From Helianthus annuus (taxonomy: Eukaryota; Streptophyta; Magnoliopsida; Asterales; Asteraceae): a stretch of 64,000 nt of DNA. The notes below the pieces were generated by a model that worked only from the letters and a program-made list of their open reading frames with translations, was not told the origin of the DNA and did no database searches. The first letter of the stretch is position 1, and each line of letters starts with the position of its first letter. The position numbers were made by a program, and so were the translations under genes. Shown here one piece after another: positions 47,886 to 60,454 of the stretch. The DNA lies in assembly GCF_002127325.2 (NCBI RefSeq), contig NC_035444.2, positions 77,559,392-77,623,391 on the forward strand. The letters run 5' to 3'.

Positions 47886-48310
47886 TTAAATTTCGTTGTT
47901 CAGTACTCGATGTAATTGTTGATCTATCCTCATATTTCATAGATAAATTTTAATTCTATTAATATTTGTGGAGCATTTAAATTTTACTAATTTTAGTAAC
48001 AACAGTTGTTAGAGTTGATAACTGCTATTGTAAAGGTATGTTAAAGTTAAATTTTGTCAAAAGAGAACCACTGCTTGAAATCATTGTCTTTAGATTATTA
48101 AATTTCGTTGTTCACTACTCGATGTAATTGTTGATCTATCTTCATATGTCATACATAAATTTTAATTCTATTAATCTATGTGGAACATTTTATTTTTACT
48201 AATGTTAGCATCAACAGTTGTTAGAGTTGATATCTGCTATTGTAAAGGTCTGTTAAAGTTAAATTTTGCCAAAAAAGAACAACTGCTTGAAATCATCGTC
48301 TGCTGATGAT
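47886..48310 (+). repeat. Two tandem copies of a 211-bp unit
   Basis: ATTAAATTTCGTTGTTCA..TACTCG begins each unit (47886, 48097); the units end near GAAATCAT. They lie directly behind the 109-codon ORF. Confidence 0.75.
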
Positions 48311-48926
48311 GAAAGCATTATAATGTCTTCAGGACATCAAAAGTCCATTCTTAAAAAATAGCTATTTTTAAAAAAAATTGTCAAAAATCTTTAAAAGTCG
48401 GTTGAAAAAAACTATTTTTTAAACATCTGTTTTGCTAAAGATTCATCCACTGCTGAAAGGTATTGTCTGTTCTCATAATTTTTGTTTTATGTAACGACTG
48501 TTGAGTTGCTACTGTTGCCAACATCTGTTATTGCCAACAGCGGTTTCCAAAGAATTGTCAACCATTAACACAACAAAAGTTCTGAATATTTGTTATTGCC
48601 CAACAGATCTTTGTAAAATCTCTTCAGAACATCAAAACTCCATTCTTAATAAATAGCTGTTTTTTTAAATATTTTTAAAAACTCTTAAAAGTTTGTGGAA
48701 AACAACTGTTGGGCAAACCTCTGTTTCTCTAAAAATTGCGGTGACATACGAAAAGCTGATGTGGCAGCCAGAGAGGCTGTCCGACAATGCTTTTCTGAGG
48801 TTATTATTGCATCATAATCATAAGTTTTAATATATAAAATCAATTTAAAACTAATCATCAGTGTCTTCATAGTATTTGTTGATGTTTTGAATCAACTTCT
48901 ATTTGGATAAAAATTCATCCACTGCT
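48311..48926 (+). repeat. Two tandem copies of a roughly 295-bp unit
   Basis: GACATCAAAAGTCCATTCTT at 48331 and the related ACATCAAAACTCCATTCTTA at 48626. Both units carry AATTCATCCACTGCT-like or ATTCATCCACTGCT strings. The second is cut by element G. Confidence 0.6.
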
Positions 48927-50909
48927 TGTAACACCCCGAAAATACAAATTCTTATAATACAATTATGTTGTGGATAAATAAGAAAAATAAACTAACTAGG
49001 AATGACATTAACCTAGTTAGATGATGACTTATGAGTAGTTAAAGAGTTAAAATAAATAAAAACAAAAGTTGAGGGGCCAAAAGTGTTTAAATGGAAACTA
49101 ATATTAATAAAACAAAAAATTAAACTCAAAACACACTTGTGTGTGTTGCTGAGATCGAACCAGACAAGGGGGGGCGACCAGGGTTCTTCAAAACCCTAAT
49201 TTCCACAAATCTCATAGATTGAAGGTTCAAATCTGTTCTAAAACGAAATCCGAGCTCAGAATAGTGATCCCCATTGCAAGCGGGTCATAAGGTATGTAAA
49301 ATTTGATAAGAAATCTCTACTTGAAATTCTCATGAATTTAGGGAATTCGAAATCTAATGATGCATGATTGTTATATGAATAGAATAGGAACGATATAGTG
49401 TCTAGGAGTAAACCCTAGACAACAATAAGTGAAATCATGTCTAATTTCTGAGAATTTCATGAACACATTGAAGGTGATTCTTGGGTTTTGTGAGAAATTG
49501 ATGAACACTAGGGTTTAGAATGCTATTCTAGTGCAATTTGATTCATAGAAAACTGATTTCTGAAAAATTTGATGTTTGATTCTATAGTGATAGCTCAATT
49601 GATGTTAATTTTGGCTAAGCGACAAGCCATGAACTTGAATATAAAAGATATAAAATCCTGCCCATTTAGTGTTTGTAGAAATGCCTCAAAGAAGGCTCGA
49701 AACTGAAATTTTAAAGTTAAAACGCATAATTATGATGTTTTGGCAAATTATGCGATATATGATTGAAAAGAGTTCTAAACGCGTCATGATTGAACTCTAT
49801 AGGAAAAGATACCGGAGCGTCGAGTGGACAAGCCGGTGGCGATTTGCGTTTGAAGGGCGTGCTCTAAAGGTATGTAACTTGACTCGTTACATTAAGTGAA
49901 TTGTTATTAAATTATGTATAGTCATATCGTAGAATAGATGTTGCGTTGATAATAGCGACCATGCTCGTTACTTGAATCAAAAGGTTAAGAATTGGCAAGA
50001 CACCGTTTGGTAGTCATTATAATGGAGGATTCCATAAGATGAGCCAACGGGTCGAATAGTGGGGTTAATTGTAGTGCTAGTGTTTTAATAGTTAGCGATG
50101 GCGATAACAATCACAAGAGCATTAAACCATGAGATTGGTAAGGAAATGCGGGTGATGATAAGCCCCGGGTGTTGGGTATAAGGCGCCATAGGCTTACTAG
50201 TGAAACGGTAGCAAAATGAGTGAAGCTAGAGTGGGTCGAATAATTTCATAGTGATTTTTAGTCGTTCGGCCCGTAAACCAAATTTTCGGTATGGTAATTA
50301 TAATAGGCACGTCGGTAATGAATTTACAGACGTATAGGAAAAAGAATCACCTAAAACGGACTTACGAGTCAAAAGTTATGTGGATTTGAAGTTGTAAATG
50401 TTAAAATTAGGTGCTGGGCTGATATACAGCTCCAGCAAACAACATTCTGTCAAAATCACACCGTGGCGGTACGCCACGGCCAAACTAAAAACCCGTCGTG
50501 CGACACGACGGTGGTGGCGGCACGCGACCACCCAAAACGGATGGATTTTGTTGTTTTTGCATTATTTTGAGCATGGAACTTAACCAGACTTATATTTAAG
50601 GTGTCAAACTAATCTTTTGTGTGGTTTTGACCATAGGTGACGATGGACTAAATCTGGATGGCGATTAAGCACAATTCCAAGAACCGAACACAATCTTTTG
50701 AAGCTTTCGCGATTACTTAATTATGATCAAACAATGTCTATGTAGTTAACACTTAAATACTTGTTTTGTTTGGGATTCTTAAACTAGTAGCACTTGTCTA
50801 AGATGTTAACTTGCCTAAAATTTCCTCAGGTTTGGTATAAAAATCAAGGTTTTGGTTTACTAAGGCTTTGTTTATAATAAAATATTGTAAAAACAAGTAG
50901 AGTGTTACA
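48927..50909 (+). repeat. 5' LTR of Tekay-type element G (1983 bp)
   Basis: TGTAACACCCCG...AGAGTGTTACA, preceded by CTGCT (expected left copy of the target duplication; the right end of G is not in the window). No gene inside. Confidence 0.85.
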
Positions 50910-50911
50910 AG

Positions 50912-50925
50912 TTGGTAATCATAGC
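50912..50925 (+). other. Primer-binding site of element G
   Basis: TTGGTAATCATAGC, a variant of the Met-tRNA type site, two bases after the LTR. Confidence 0.65.
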
Positions 50926-51189
50926 TCAAGGTTGTCAACAAAGTGTTCGGTTTAAGCTTGATCGATCGTCCTGTAAGAATTTGTTAATTATTTTAGTAGT
51001 TCCTATCTTATGTAAGAAATGAGATGCGAATTAATGTGCATGGGAAGAGCGTGTTAACACACTCAAACCCATAAAGTGCACCAAAATGTGAACGGTTAAA
51101 GCAAGTTACGAACTTGGCTAAACCAAAGCAAATAAAGCTATGTTATAAATGAAATGTTTAATGATAGATGTAAACATTTCAGTTTCAAG

Positions 51190-52561
51190 ATGACAGAAAG
51201 AAACGAGGATGATCTGGTGCCGATAAGCACCGAACAAATGAAAGAGATAATTGCCGAAGAAGTGGGGAAGGCAATTGAAGGTAGTCTATCCGGGTTTATA
51301 GACAAAATTCAAAACACTGTGTTATCACTAGTCGAAGAACGAGTCAAAAGGTTGGAAGATAGTGTTAACCTTATGAAAGAGAAATCGGGAGAACGTAAAG
51401 GATGTTCGTACAAGGAGTTTATGGCGTGTAAACTGCCAATCTACAACGGGGAGGTCGACCCGATAATATGCCAGAGATGGTTAAGCGATATTGAAGGAGT
51501 GTTTGAAAGAACCCATTGTGATGTAACTGACTTCGTTGCTTACGGAACGGGTCAGTTGAAGGGTCAAGCCAAAGATTGGTGGGACAATAAAAAGAAGGAA
51601 ATAGGAGCCGAAGCGGCGAGGGTCATGACTTGGGATGAGTTTAAGGTGTCGTTCCTTAAACACCATAGTCCCAAAGTGGTTATTAACAAAATCAAGGAAG
51701 AATTCATCCAGCTAAGACAAAAGGGTGAAACAATCGATAAGATCACGGGCATCTTTCTGGATAAGCTGAGATTCTGTGACGAGTTGGTCACCACTGAAGA
51801 GCAGAAGATATACTACTATTACAACATGCTGAGTGCTGAATACCGGGAGTTCATGACTCCATCAAAGTATGAAACCCTCACGGAGATTATTAACACCGCC
51901 CGGGAATGGGAAATCGAGTTGAAGAAACAAATTGAGAGGGACGAGCAAAGAGCACAGGATATGAATCCAAGCCCTACAAAGAAAGCTCGAACTGTTGAAT
52001 TAGGAAAGAAGGTGGATGCTAAAGGGGGGGTCGCCAAGTTGTAAAGTGTGTGGGAAAGGGCACAAGGGTGAGTGCCGTTTCAAGGACAAACCGTGTCCCA
52101 TATGTGGTAAAACGGGGCACACGGCGTCTTTATGCCCGGGTAAAGTCTCGGTTTGCTACAAATGTTATCAGCCCGGCAACAAAAAGTCCGAATGCCCAGA
52201 CTTAGTTGGAAAGAGAGACGTTAAAGAATCTCCAACAGAAGCTCCAAAGGCGAAGGCTAGGTCCTTCCAACTTACCATGGCTGAAGCAAAGACAGAACCT
52301 GATGTGGTCTCAGGTATATTCACAATAAACTCAATTCCTGCACGTGTATTGTTTGATACGGGTGCGAATAAATCCTTCATTTCACATGCATTTATTCGAC
52401 ATCCTTCATTTGTATTAACGAAATTATCTGTGCCCTTAGAAGTTGAAATAGGGGACAACAAAAGCTTTATAGTTTGTGATATTTGTCGAGGCTGCAAATT
52501 AAGTATCGATGATGAGGAATACTTAATAGATCTAATCCTGATGTCGATGGGGGAATTTTAA
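51190..52561 (+). pseudogene. gag-protease of element G
   Basis: MTERNEDDLVPIS starts a gag with a coiled N-terminus, the capsid motif YNGEVDPIICQRWLSDIEGVF and LKGQAKDWWDNKK. A run of seven G at about 52025 shifts the frame. Three zinc knuckle-like clusters follow (CKVCGKGHKGEC, CPICGKTGHTASLC, CYKCYQPGNKKSEC). The third has an Asn where the knuckle His is expected. The protease motif LFDTGANKSFISHAF is at about 52350. A TAA at 52559 stops the frame. Confidence 0.8.
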
Positions 52562-54818
52562 GTAGTTGTTGGGATAGATTGGGTATCTTAGCACCACGCA
52601 AAGGTCGTGTGTTTTCGTAAGGAGATAAAGCTAACATCTCCGAGCGGAAAACACGTCACCATCTATGGCGAAAAAGGAGGTAACCCTATGATATGCTCGA
52701 TGTTGAAAGCTCACAAGCTCATGAAGAATGGATGTAAGGCGTTTATGATATACGCGAATGAGCCCGAGAAAGAGTCACTGAAGATAGGAGACGTACCGGT
52801 GATACGTGACTTCGAAGATGTATTTTCGGAAGATCTACCGGGGATACCGCCTGAACGGGAGGTAGAGTTCGGAATCAAATTGGTTTCGGGCACGAAACCC
52901 GTGGCTAAAGCACCGTACCGACTCGTGCCGTCGGAATTACAAGAATTGATGTCACAAATTCAAGACCTGCTCGACAAGGGATTCATAAGACCGAGTGTGA
53001 CTCCTTGGGGTGCACCGGTGCTATTCGTGAAAAAGAAAGACGGAAGCATGCGCATATGTATCGATTACAAGGAGTTAAACAAACTCATGGTAAAGAATCG
53101 ATACCCGCTTCCGAGAATAGACGATCTATTCGACCAATTACAAGGTGCGAACTGGTTTTCAAAAATTGACCTTAGATCGGGGTATCACCAACTAAAGGTC
53201 AAGGAGGAAGATGTGCTGAAGACGGCTTTCCGCACCCGATACGGACATTACGAGTTCCTCGTGATGTCATTCAGGCTGACAAATGCACCCGCGGCGTTCA
53301 TGGACCTCATGAACCGGGTTTGCAAGCCGATGTTGGATAAATCGGTAATCGTATTTATCGATGATATTCTGGTGTACTCGAAAAGTGAAGCAGAACATGC
53401 ACACCACTTACGAGAGGTGTTAGAGACACTCAGACGAGAAAGGTTGTATGCGAAATTCTCCAAGTGTGCCTTCTGGTTATGAGAGGTGCAACTCCTCAGC
53501 CACATCATAAGTGCCGATGGAATATTGGTGGATCCGTCAAAGATCAAGGCCGTGTCAAAGTGGAATCCCCCGAAGAACCCTTCGGAAGTTAGATGTTTTT
53601 TAGGGCTTGCGGGATATTACAGGAGATTCATTCAAGACTTCTCCAAGACTGCGTCGCCGTTAACTAAGTTAACTCGGAAAGAAGAAAAATTTAATTAGGG
53701 TGTCGAAAAAGAAAGAGCGTTTCAAGCTCTAAAAGAGAAGTTAACTCAAGCTCCGGTATTAACATTGTCGGACAGAGTCGAGGACTTGGTAGTCTATTCG
53801 GATGCCTCACTTTCGGGGCTCGGATGTGTTTTAATGCAGCGAGGCAAGGTAATAGCTTATGCCTCGAGCCAATTAAAGGTGCATGAAAGGAAATATCCGA
53901 GGCGCGATCTCGAATTGGCAGCGGTGGTGTTCGCATTAAAAATATGGAGGCACTATTTATATGGGGTAAAGTGCACCATATTTACTGACCACAAGAGTTT
54001 GAAATACTTCTTCGATCAGAAGGAGTTAAATATGCGACAAAGATGATGGCTAGAAACGGTGAAAGATTACGATTGCGAAATACATTACCACCCCGGAAGG
54101 GCGAATGTTGTGGCGGATGCCTTGAGCAGAAAAGCGGATTATGTCCAAATACGAGTAAGGTCGATGCAGCTTATTATGACCTCGGGTATACTTGAACGTA
54201 TCCGAGAAGCGCAAGTGGAGGCAGTAAAAGAGGAGAACTGGAAGAAAGAAAGAATAGTTGGTCAGCTAAAGATTTGTCGGATGGTAAGAACGGGTTGAAG
54301 ACTCCGGAGAATATGGGTTCCAAATTCTTGTGGGGTTAAGACGCTTCTACTCGATGAAGCTCATAAATCCCGATATTCTATTCATCCGGTGTGACCAAGA
54401 TGTACAACGATCTGAAACAAAACTATTGGTGGCCCGGAATGAAGAGGGATGTAGTAAAATACGTGGAGAAGTGCTTGACTTGTTTACAAGTCAAGGCGGA
54501 ACACCAGAAACCATATGGAAAACTGCAACCGTTGGAGATCCCGATTTGGAAGTGGGAACATATCACTATGGACCTATTGACCAAACTACCTAAAACAATT
54601 CGGGGATTCGATGCTATATGGGTGATTGTGGATAGATTGACGAAGAGTGCACATTTTATTCCTATACGCGAAACATATACTTCGGAAAAGATGTCCGAGG
54701 TATATACAAATGAAATAGTAGCACGTCATGGAGTATCGGTATCCATTGTGTCGGATAGAGATACCCGGTTTACTTCAAACTTTTGGCGAGATTTTCAAGA
54801 ACAAATGGGAATGAAACT
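52562..54818 (+). pseudogene. pol of element G: RT, RNase H, integrase, cut by element F
   Basis: Tekay/Del-type: [19 protein letters not shown] with [11 protein letters not shown] (about 53358), [17 protein letters not shown], RNase H ([19 protein letters not shown]), integrase zinc domain (KCLTC) and core (ITMDLLTKLP, IVSDRDTRFTS), ending at EQMGMKL where F begins. Stops: TAG at about 52588, TGA at 53480, TAG at 53696, TGA at 54044, plus frameshifts near 54300 and 54390. Several stops replace Arg (CGA) or Trp (TGG) codons. Inactive and older than F. Confidence 0.88.
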
Positions 54819-57800
54819 TGTCACACCCCCAAAATCCACACGCGGAGTATCACCCCTTGGAGGCATGACTGACCAGGATCCTAACCACCAATCATATTGA
54901 ACATGTAATATAATTAAGTATAGCGGAAGCCTTTAGGCAAAACTCAAACACAAGTGTTAACGTATGAAATATTAGCATTAACGATCCTTTGCCCACAACG
55001 ACCTGCTCCTCCCTGTGCAAGCTCCATAATGTACCTAAGGTCCTGCAAGGCATGCAGCAAATAATCAACAAACTAGTTGAGCGAGTTCACAGAAAGTAAG
55101 TTCAGTAATGGAGTAGTATAGCAAGCATTGCGTTTGTTTATCTAGTCATGCATCGTATTAGTTCGATCATTGTTCATGTATAGTATTGATTCGTATCGCG
55201 GGCCATTTCGGCATGTATGCGAAGATTGGGGAAAGTTCCCAAGTATTCTAGACTATGTATATTTGTATCGCGGCCACCCTGGCATGTGTGCGAAGTTTTA
55301 GTATATAGTTCGCAGCCTTCCCGAGGCATGTGTGCGAAGATCAGTCATAATATCGCAGCCAACCCCTGGCGTGTGTGCGAAGATCAGTTCAAGTAGGTAT
55401 ACTAGTCTAGCTGTATCTCATCATTTACCAACCTCACCCTGAGGCTTATCTCATTAAGTTCCATTTACTAAGTATGCACGTATAATCATCCAATCCCATT
55501 CCCACCCTGGGAACCCCATGCCTTGGCTGTGTGAACTCACCTTGGGTTGCTCGGCAGATACACAAAGAGAAAGAGAGTTCTTGAACTAACAGTGGTCAAC
55601 CACGTCCTAACAGGGTTATCACATAAGTCAGGTTCGCATATAGCACGTATATATCACATAAGCTAACACGTTGCAAGCATGCAAGGATCATAGTAAACAT
55701 GTACTCGTAACAACAATCAGATAAACAATCTAAGTGTTCGGCCCAACCATAACCCGGCCCAATGACAATAATAGCCCAATCAGATAAGCAGTCCAATTAG
55801 CAAAGATGTAAACGAGTCCAATTGTCCGGCCCAATTAGTTGGGCTCGTGTTAGTGTGTAAGTCCAATTATGTGTCCGTGCATGGTCTCGACTCGCAACAG
55901 AGATTACGAGTCGCAACAAGGGAGATCTCGACAGATGCATATCCTTCGAGACTAGGTGGTTTCGAGTCCGGTCTCGAGTCGCAACGGGGTTACGAGTCGT
56001 AACTACTGGTCTCGGCTCATCATGGTTTAGTTACGAGTCGCAACCGGGACTCGCAACCATGGTTTCGACTCATGCTGTTGTTGTGTGAGGTTCCGAGTCG
56101 CAACAAGACTCGAAATCTCAGTTTCGACTCGCAATCCGTGTGCCTAACAACTTGTAACAGTTTCCATGTTTCATGCAATCAGTTATGCCAATCAATTATC
56201 AATTTCCATAATTCAAATCAACTAACAGTTTCTCATGAATCCTACCAAGTATTATCGATCAAACAGGCAATAACAACATAAATTCTTATGAACCCTAATT
56301 TAACCATCTGAACAATAATACCACTTAATCATATTAAGTTCCGGTTCCATGCACGTTCATAATCTGATTTGCAAAACATCACAGCCGATCCAAAAGACAT
56401 TAACATTAAACATCATCAACAATAAAATCCGATTTCGTAACATGTGGCCGATTAGCTAACCTATCCGACCGATCAATCAAGCAAGTTTGGCCGATTGACT
56501 AGCCGATCAACAACAACATCCTAACAATCCAGTTAACATGCATATCCAATTAACAACATATCTGATTAACAACATATCCGATTAACAACACATCCGGCCG
56601 GTTTATAATACGTTCGGCCGATCGAACAAAGCTTAATTTAACACATAATCATTCAAAGCATGCGATCTTATAATCATTCAATCAATAGGTCACAATTAAA
56701 CACTAACCGATCGGGTAGAGGTGATTCGAATTCGGGGTTGATGTCCGGCCGTCTTGTGTTCGCGAACGAGAGGGAGAGTTTGTGTGTGTTCTTGATTGCT
56801 AAGTTTGTAAAACTAAAACCCTAGAGGTAATGTGTGTATATATGCGTGTGAAGGGAAGTGGGCCGAAACTCCCCACTTGGGCTACCTCATGGTCTCGAGT
56901 CCAACTATATGGACCGAGTGGGTTCTTGTAAATGTTTTACTAATCGGTTCAAGTAGTAACATATACAATTAAATCACGTAACATGTACTCGTAACAACAA
57001 TCAGATAAACAATCTAAGTGTTCGGCCCAACCATAACCCGGCCCAATGACAATAATAGCCCAATCAGATAAGCAGTCCAATTAGCAAAGATGTAAACGAG
57101 TCCAATTGTCCGGCCCAATTAGTTGGGCTCGTGTTAGTGTGTAAGTCCAATTATGTGTCCGTGCATGGTCTCGACTCGCAACAGAGATTACGAGTCGCAA
57201 CAAGGGAGATCTCGACAGATGCATATCCTTCGAGACTAGGTGGTTTCGAGTCCGGTCTCGAGTCGCAACGGGGTTACGAGTCGTAACTACTGGTCTCGGC
57301 TCATCATGGTTTAGTTACGAGTCGCAACCGGGACTCGCAACCATGGTTTCGACTCATGCTGTTGTTGTGTGAGGTTCCGAGTCGCAACAAGACTCGAAAT
57401 CTCAGTTTCGACTCGCAATCCGTGTGCCTAACAACTTGTAACAGTTTCCATGTTTCATGCAATCAGTTATGCCAATCAATTATCAATTTCCATAATTCAA
57501 ATCAACTAACAGTTTCTCATGAATCCTACCAAGTATTATCGATCAAACAGGCAATAACAACATAAATTCTTATGAACCCTAATTTAACCATCTGAACAAT
57601 AATACCACTTAATCATATTAAGTTCCGGTTCCATGCACGTTCATAATCTGATTTGCAAAACATCACAGCCGATCCAAAAGACATTAACATTAAACATCAT
57701 CAACAATAAAATCCGATTTCGTAACATGTGGCCGATTAGCTAACCTATCCGACCGATCAATCAAGCAAGTTTGGCCGATTGACTAGCCGATCAACAACAA

Positions 57801-58358
57801 CATCCTAACAATCCAGTTAACATGCATATCCAATTAACAACATATCTGATTAACAACATATCCGATTAACAACACATCCGGCCGGTTTATAATACGTTCG
57901 GCCGATCGAACAAAGCTTAATTTAACACATAATCATTCAAAGCATGCGATCTTATAATCATTCAATCAATAGGTCACAATTAAACACTAACCGATCGGGT
58001 AGAGGTGATTCGAATTCGGGGTTGATGTCCGGCCGTCTTGTGTTCGCGAACGAGAGGGAGAGTTTGTGTGTGTTCTTGATTGCTAAGTTTGTAAAACTAA
58101 AACCCTAGAGGTAATGTGTGTATATATGCGTGTGAAGGGAAGTGGGCCGAAACTCCCCACTTGGGCTACCTCATGGTCTCGAGTCCAACTATATGGACCG
58201 AGTGGGTTCTTGTAAATGTTTTACTAATCGGTTCAAGTAGTAACATATACAATTAAATCACGTAACATGTAACATTCAATCAATCAATATAATCACGTAA
58301 TCACACTAGTTCAACGGTTACACGTAATGTACGGGACGGTATAGTACGAGTTGTCACA
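54819..58358 (-). repeat. 3' LTR of element F, enlarged to 3540 bp
   Basis: TGTCACACCCCC...GTTGTCACA in plus reading. It includes four GCGAAG-ended repeats (55190-55385), a TGGGCC/TGGGCT-rich part (about 55740-55860), a cluster of CGAGTCGCAAC words (55880-56140) and a 1284-bp tandem duplication. Small open frames in it recur identically in every LTR copy and are not genes. Confidence 0.9.
55696..58263. repeat. 1284-bp tandem duplication inside the LTR of F
   Basis: 55696-56979 and 56980-58263 appear identical. Each junction carries AACATGTA, so the event probably used this 8-bp repeat. The single visible part of the other LTR ends before it could show whether it has the duplication. Confidence 0.9.
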
Positions 58359-58505
58359 TTATCCCCAACTAATTGGAAATTTCGTCCCGAAATTTGGTAT
58401 GCACTCACTGAGGAAGCTAGGTAAGTTCAATCGTTCACTGGTTTTCCTGGGGTGTCACATCCTCCCCCCGTTGATCTGGAATTTCGTCCCGAAATTCCGA
58501 AGTAG
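58359..58505 (-). other. Polypurine tract and duplicated pre-LTR motif of element F
   Basis: Minus strand: TTGGGGATAA abuts TGTGACAACTCG (LTR start). About 100 bases upstream a second CGGGGGGAGGA abuts TGTGACACC. Each purine tract is preceded by TTTCGGGACGAAATT, a motif typical of this position in Tekay/Del elements. Confidence 0.65.
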
Positions 58506-60310
58506 TAGCTTCAGCCTCAGTAGTGGTAGCATTGGTTTCGAATAACTGGGGGTACTTTTCTGTCATCCTGTCTTCGCGTTCCCAGGTGTACTCTGGGCCA
58601 CGTTTGGAGTTCCAACGAACTCAGACAAGAGGGATTCTCTTGTGCTTGAGGACCTTCACAGCCTGGTCCGCGATTTCTACTGGTTCCTCGACGAACTGCA
58701 ACCGCTCGTCGATAGTTCGATACATGAAAGACATTGTGAACTGCCCCGAGTTCAGCTGGTAGGTTCAATCTATAGGCTACCCTGCCTGTACGTTCCATGA
58801 TCCGAACGGTCCCCGACCTGATATTCCAATGGCTTTCTACGCTTGTCCGCGTAGGCTTTCTGACGGTCGCGTGCTGCCGCCGTGCGTTGTCGTATTTTGT
58901 GCAATCTTTTCTTTGGCGTCCACTACCATCTCTGGACCCGTAATTCTGACTATCCCCCACCTCTGCCCAACAGAGAGGTGACCGGCATTTACGCCCGTAC
59001 AATGCCTCGAATGGAGCGGCTTGTATGCTATTGTGCTCATGTTTAATCGTGAGTCAAATAGTTTGTGCATTGCTTGCCAAAGTTCTGACGTGAATCGCGC
59101 ATCGCGATCCGAAATGATAGACGTGGGCACCCCCGTGCCTTGAAACGACCTCTTTAAGATAGGTGTCTGCGAGAGCGGAGAACTTGTCCGTTTCCTTAAT
59201 CGGTAGGAAGTGTGCAGACTTGATGAGTCGATCCACGATCACCCATATGGTACCGTTCCCATGCTGGGATCGAGGTAGGCCTGTAACGAAATCCATGGAA
59301 ATTTCTTCCCCTTTTCACTGAGGTATCTTAAGCTGCTGAAGTAGGCCCGTTAGTTTCTGGTATTCAACCTTGACTCTCACACAGGTCAAGCATTTTCCAA
59401 CGTATGTAGCGATGTGGGCCTTCATACTAGGCCACCAATAAATAGTGCTGATGTCGTAGTACGTTCTATCCGACCCTGGATGTACTGAGTGGTAGGACTT
59501 GTGAGCTTCATCCATCACAAGTTCGCGTAGACCGCCATAAAGTGGGACCTAAATACGCCCCGTTACATAGTAGGTGCCGTCTGCCTTCTGTCCTAATCGT
59601 TGTCGTGAGCCGCGTAAGGCATTCAGCCTTGACGTTTTCGGGCTTCCGTGCTTCTATCTGAGCAGTTCGTATCTGTGCTGGCAGGCTAGTCTGGATCGTA
59701 AGCTGTAGCGCTCGCACGCGCTGAGGTAGAGTGTCCTTCCGACTGAGGGCGTCCGCCACAACCTTGGCCTTGCCTGAATGGTACTTGATGGCGCATTCGT
59801 AGTCGCTAAGTAGTTCAACCCATCGTCGTTGACGCATGTTCAAATCCTTCTGCTCAAGAATATGCTCGAGACTCCTGTGATCGGTGTAAATCGTGCACCT
59901 GGTACCGTACAGGTAGTGTCGCCATATCTTAAGCGCGAACACATCAGCTCCCAGCTCTAAATCGTACGTTGTGTAGTTGTGTTCGTGAATCTTGGGTTGA
60001 CGAGAGGCGAAAGCGATAACCTTGTCGCGCTGGAAAGCAGTCTCCTGGGGCTCTCCCAGCAATAGGTGACACCCTTCTGTGTCAGTAGCGTAAGTGGCTG
60101 AGCAATCTCCGAGAAATCCCTGCGTTACCCGTCTGCAGTACGTGGTGCAGGCTAGTTTCTGGTCGAGGTTACCTTGGATGGATCGACACGGATCCCATCC
60201 TTGTTCACTACGTGGCCTAAGAAGTGGACTTCACAAATACTATGGCGAACTCGTCTAAGTAGGGTTTGCACACCCTGTTCATAAGGTCCTTAAATACGGC
60301 AGGAGCGTTC
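58435..60310 (-). pseudogene. pol of element F: RT remnant, RNase H, integrase
   Basis: Minus strand. An RT end piece ([20 protein letters not shown], about 60300-60240) has the catalytic FxDD segment deleted. Then RNase H ([30 protein letters not shown], 60062-59508), the integrase zinc domain (HPGSDRTYYDIS... KCLTC, 59518-59315), the core (MDFVTGLPRSQHG, IISDRDARFTSELW), and the C-terminal part ([37 protein letters not shown]) ending at a TGA at 58435-58437. There are many frameshifts between the blocks. The [14 protein letters not shown] end is Tekay-type. Confidence 0.8.
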
Positions 60311-60454
60311 AAATAATATCAAACCATCCATCATATCAAACATAAAGTATAGGATTTAAAATAGTCCATAAAACCCAGTACGATTCAAGTTCAAACCAAA
60401 CTTTGTTCGAGTAACAGATACATAATAAAGAAAATCCCAAAACGAGTTATGAGT
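60311..60454. other. Non-coding filler where protease and RT of F are missing
   Basis: AT-rich, no reading frame. It separates the gag end from the RT remnant. Origin not recognised. Confidence 0.5.

Larger units (their letters stand above)
46231..48926 (+). mobile_element. Repeat-rich segment, possible Helitron or captured-gene element
   Basis: Starts with TCTATACTTTCTATAAAAG after an A, the style of plant Helitron 5' ends. A 95-bp stretch after it (GCTAATATGGCAGCC, GAGGCTGTCC) recurs at about 48751-48850. In between lie AT-rich intron-like sequence, a 109-codon ORF, and two pairs of direct repeats (about 211 bp at 47886 and 48097; about 295 bp at 48329 and 48624). A CTRR hairpin end was not found, and element G starts at 48927. 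Confidence 0.3.

Noticed and set aside
56072..56281. 69-codon ORF seen at 56072, 57356 and 63303 as a conserved small gene
   Set aside because: It recurs only because the LTR is present twice and partly duplicated; there is no independent evidence of selection.
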